From Papilionanthe hookeriana x Papilionanthe teres (lineage: Eukaryota; Streptophyta; Magnoliopsida; Asparagales; Orchidaceae), in NCBI GenBank assembly GCA_022702705.1, contig CM040428.1:95676805-95740804 (forward strand): a stretch of 64,000 bases of DNA, read 5' to 3'. Within the stretch, counting starts at the first letter, position 1. Every line of letters begins with the position of its first letter. Position numbers and translations under genes: made by a program. Under the pieces are notes generated by a model. That model was not told the DNA's origin, searched no databases, and saw nothing but the letters and a program-made list of their open reading frames with translations. Of this stretch, positions 61,476 to 64,000 are shown one piece after another.

Positions 61476-61690
61476 AAATGTTACCTGCACATTTAAAGTA
61501 TGCATTTCTTGGAGATTCATTAACTTTACCTGTAATTATATCTTCAGAATTAAGCAAAGATCAAGAAGAAAAATTAATATGAGTTCTGAAGAATAATAAG
61601 AAAGCTTTTGGTTGGACTATTACAGATATAAAAGGAATAAGCCCTTTGACCACAAGAAAATATATTGCAAATTTTATACCAATTTCATAT
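61476..61690 (+). pseudogene. Element E: truncated start of pol
   Basis: After the stop at 61475 the same region continues MLPAHLKYAFLGDSLTLPVII, then a stop near 61580, then VLKNNKKAFGWTITDIKGISP, which is the usual entry to Athila/Gypsy reverse transcriptase. It ends within about 70 residues, before any RT catalytic motif, and runs into the LTR of F. So most of pol is deleted, at a different point from D. Confidence 0.8.
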
Positions 61691-61827
61691 GAAATTACAC
61701 ATTAAAGAAAGGTATTTTCTTTGTTTTACTGCAGGAATGAAGAATTATAAGTACTGAAAGCAAAAAGTACAAAAGAAGCAGATTTGGAGCAAAAAGGACT
61801 CAATTTGATGAAAAATGAACTATCCCG

Positions 61828-61975
61828 CCTACGGCGAGATCAAGGCCTCCGACGGTGAGATTTTCCGAAGAGTTTTTGAATATTTTATAAAGAGCCCGCC
61901 AACGGCAAGATCGAGCCCACCGATAGCGAGATCAGCGCGGTTAGCCCACCTTCTAGAAGCCCGCCGATGGAGAGA
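61828..61975 (+). repeat. Short GC-rich repeats in the F LTR
   Basis: Five imperfect copies of cc(c/t)cc(g/t)a(c/t)gg(c/t)(g/a)agat, spaced about 23-30 bp, where D and E carry the ggcgcctaagcgcc hairpins. GC-rich in an AT-rich LTR. Confidence 0.6.
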
Positions 61976-62056
61976 CAGTTCAAAAGAGCCAGATACAATG
62001 AACCTGGACGCTTTTTGAAGAGGTGCTTAAGTAACCTTTGAAGATTTGACTCCTTC

Positions 62057-62064
62057 TATAAATA
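62057..62064 (+). promoter_or_regulatory. TATA box of F LTR
   Basis: TATAAATA in ccttctataaatagagacg. This is the promoter candidate for the only open gag in the window. Confidence 0.6.
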
Positions 62065-63194
62065 GAGACGATTTCTATCCCTTTAGTGTGTCATTTTTGG
62101 TGTCTTTTGATGTCATTTTAAAGTCATTTGTGTTGGAGTGTAAATCAGAGAGTCTTAGTGAGTTTAATTAAGTGTGATGTACTGGAAGGAAGAGTTAAAG
62201 GAACTTCAAGGAGTCTGCTTGGGGAGAAGAATTGAGATAAGTATATTTGTTATTATTTGTTAACTTTAATGAAATCCATGTATTGTGTTATTTTTCCCAT
62301 GCTTTCTGAGTAGTTTCCTTATTTTTTTCCTTGTTGTTGAGATTATGTGAAGTGACGAATCAAAGTAACTATGCCTAAAATTATTAAATAAAAATTGTGA
62401 TAATGTTTTACTTAAAACTTAATTTACTTTCAATCTGGCCAATTGATTTGTTAACATATGTTGACTTATCAACTATAGTAAAGATTACATCCGAGATTCA
62501 AGGAAGTCAAAAGCCTTGGATGGAGGGTGCAAATAAATAGGAAAATATTAACTATCGGTCGTAGAATTCGACATTTTAGTGTGACAGACTAAAATATTCA
62601 ATTCGGTCCTATTGTTTGAGAGCTGAAGTGTAGATGTTAGCCCTCAGGTGAGGGGAACGTGGGAGCTCTGAAGTGGCAGCCGGTATCCTCCCAGCCTAGC
62701 CGCAGATTTAGTAATCAAACATAGGACTAGTCAATGTTCTTTGCACCTGGATCAAAGGGTAAAGAATAGGAATGCTCCTATTTGGCACAATATAAACTCT
62801 AAACTACTTTAATTCATCATTCACTTAATTCTCTCAACAAGGAGAAATATGCTTTTCTAAATTAGAATCTTACATTTAAACCTTTTTTTAGCAATAGTTT
62901 TATTATAAGTGTTATTAATTTTCGTATACTAGCTTAGTAAGTAAGTCTACTTTAATTTGTCTTTGAAATTCTCTAACTTCCCCATGGGATCGATATCTTG
63001 GACTCCATTAAAACCCTTTATTACTTGATAACGATACGTATACTTGCGTAGTATCCACATTATAAATCATAATTTTCATAAAAGAATCATCAGTGTAAAT
63101 ACATATGTTTGGTGCGGGATCCAGTTTTTGGTGTCGTTGCCAATATCAATAATATATTTTTGTAAGTATAAATATCAAAAGTGGTTTAAGTTTT

Positions 63195-63212
63195 TGGCGC
63201 CGTTGCCGGGGA
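63195..63212 (+). promoter_or_regulatory. Primer binding site of F (perfect)
   Basis: TGGCGCCGTTGCCGGGGA, the standard Athila-type site. A partial second copy (tggtgtcgttgcc) lies 66 bp upstream at 63129-63141. Confidence 0.88.
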
Positions 63213-63298
63213 TGTAAAGTAATTATTAAGGTAATTAATAGAATTATTAGAAGTAATTTCAAGAGTAACAGACTATTTTAAATTTTACTTAAAATTGT

Positions 63299-64000
63299 AT
63301 GCGTAAATTTAGAAACGAAAATTTAATACCTTACGATTCAGTATTAGAGCGCACTATTAAAAAAATTAGAAAACAAAAAAAAGAAATTTTAAATTTAACA
63401 CAAATGGCAAATAATCCAGAAATTGAAAATATAAACCAACAAAGACCATTAAGAGATTATGTCAACCCTACATTAGATGAAATTCACTTAACTATTCAAA
63501 ACCCTGATGTAGCTGCTAACTCATCCGAACTAAAACCCGCAATTATCCAAATGGTACAGAATAATCAATTTAGTGGTTCACCTAATGAAGATCCTAATTT
63601 ACATCTTGCTAGTTTTTTGGAACTATGTGCTACTTTTAAATATGATGGAGTATCTAATGATGCTATTAGACTTAGGTTTTTTCCTTTTTCTTTAAGGGAT
63701 AAGGCTAAGATGTGGTTAAATTCATTAGCACCTGGATCTATTAAAACTTGGGGAGAATTATCACAAAAATTTATATCCAAATATTTTCTTCCTTCGAAAA
63801 CTGCAAAACTTAGAAATGATATAACATCTTTTGGTCAGTTTGATGGAGAATCCATATATGAAGCTTGGGAAAGATTTAAAGAACTTCTTAGGAAATGCCC
63901 ACATCATGCATTACCAGATTGGTTAATTATACAAAATTTTTACAATGGATTAGTAGGATCTCATAGATCAATCATTGATGCTGCTGTTGGAGGTTTATTA
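63299..64000 (+). CDS. gag: Element F Gag, open to the window edge (partial)
   Basis: ATG at 63299 opens 234 codons without a stop; the gene continues past the window. The start is supported by D and E, whose Gag lead ORFs begin with similar residues (..DS.LERTIK). After a basic N-terminus (IKKIRKQKKE) come RPLRDYVNPTLDEIH, FSGSPNEDPNLHLASFLELC, LRFFPFSLRDKAKMWLNSL, KFISKYFLPSKTAKLRNDI, YEAWERFKELLRKCPHHALPD and FYNGLVGSHRSIIDAAVGG, the full core of the plant retrotransposon Gag family. It forms the capsid of cytoplasmic particles. It is the only gag here without a break, with a perfect primer binding site upstream, so F is the youngest or best-kept of the three. Confidence 0.93.
   Translation, partial: MRKFRNENLIPYDSVLERTIKKIRKQKKEILNLTQMANNPEIENINQQRPLRDYVNPTLDEIHLTIQNPDVAANSSELKPAIIQMVQNNQFSGSPNEDPNLHLASFLELCATFKYDGVSNDAIRLRFFPFSLRDKAKMWLNSLAPGSIKTWGELSQKFISKYFLPSKTAKLRNDITSFGQFDGESIYEAWERFKELLRKCPHHALPDWLIIQNFYNGLVGSHRSIIDAAVGGLL

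Larger units (their letters stand above)
61690..63188 (+). repeat. LTR between units E and F
   Basis: Homology to the D and E LTRs starts near attaaagaaaggtattttctttgttttactgcag. The hairpin region of D/E is replaced by a set of imperfect repeats of the form cccgccgacggcgagatc (61828-61975). TATAAATA is at 62057-62064 and the end block cccatgggatcgatatcttg / gatacgtatacttgcgtag at 62980-63050. The right edge is complicated by a duplicated PBS-like sequence at 63129. The left TG is not evident. Confidence 0.7.

Noticed and set aside
63565..63780. 71-codon minus-strand ORF at the window end
   Set aside because: It is antisense to the intact Gag frame of element F, which explains the sequence.

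Overview
This window is plant nuclear DNA made almost entirely of nested LTR retrotransposons. I see no host gene, rRNA or tRNA gene. The organism is probably an angiosperm: the primer binding sites, the Gag/protease/RT/integrase types and the element architecture are those of plant Ty3/Gypsy elements of the Tat/Ogre and Athila groups. I cannot name the species.

Layout. Element A (+ strand) is a giant Ogre-like element. Its 5' LTR is cut by the window start (1-5652), its internal region runs 5653-19149, and its complete 3' LTR is about 7.6 kb (19150-26715). Element B (- strand) is the same family in opposite orientation: a truncated 3' LTR (26716-29201), internal region (29202-41380) and 5' LTR (41381-47712). 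A ends with its exact LTR terminus inside B's 3' LTR, so A most simply inserted into B. B in turn sits in the first ORF of element C (- strand, 47713-52643), a more diverged Ogre-like element with primer binding site and partial 5' LTR. C's LTR is interrupted by a block of three small Athila-type gag-protease units on the + strand, D (52644-57130), E (57140-61690) and F (61690 to window end), arranged LTR-gag-pro-LTR-gag-pro-LTR-gag.

In A and B the gene order is ORF1, gag, protease, RT/RNase H, a second archaeal-type RNase H, integrase, then a separate ORF in the env position. That last ORF is the most interesting item: its C-terminal half is an AlkB-like 2-oxoglutarate/Fe(II) dioxygenase domain of the plant ALKBH9/10 (mRNA m6A demethylase) type. 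B keeps H-x-D, the distal His and the R-x5-R motif. Both copies have a splice-acceptor-like sequence just before its ATG. This suggests an LTR retrotransposon that captured an RNA demethylase and may express it from a spliced RNA. Downstream, each copy has its own unrelated tandem array (about 82 bp units in A, about 37 bp in B), matching the known hypervariable 3' UTR of Ogre-like elements.

All coding regions are broken except the Gag frame of F, which is open to the window edge. B's breaks are mostly nonsense substitutions in otherwise continuous frames, several of them C-to-T changes at CpG. A's breaks are different: repeated replacement of CAG by CGT or CG (also CTG by CG), which looks more like a base-calling or assembly artefact at methylated CHG sites than normal decay. 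Element calls come from reading motifs and comparing copies by eye; no alignment or database search was run.
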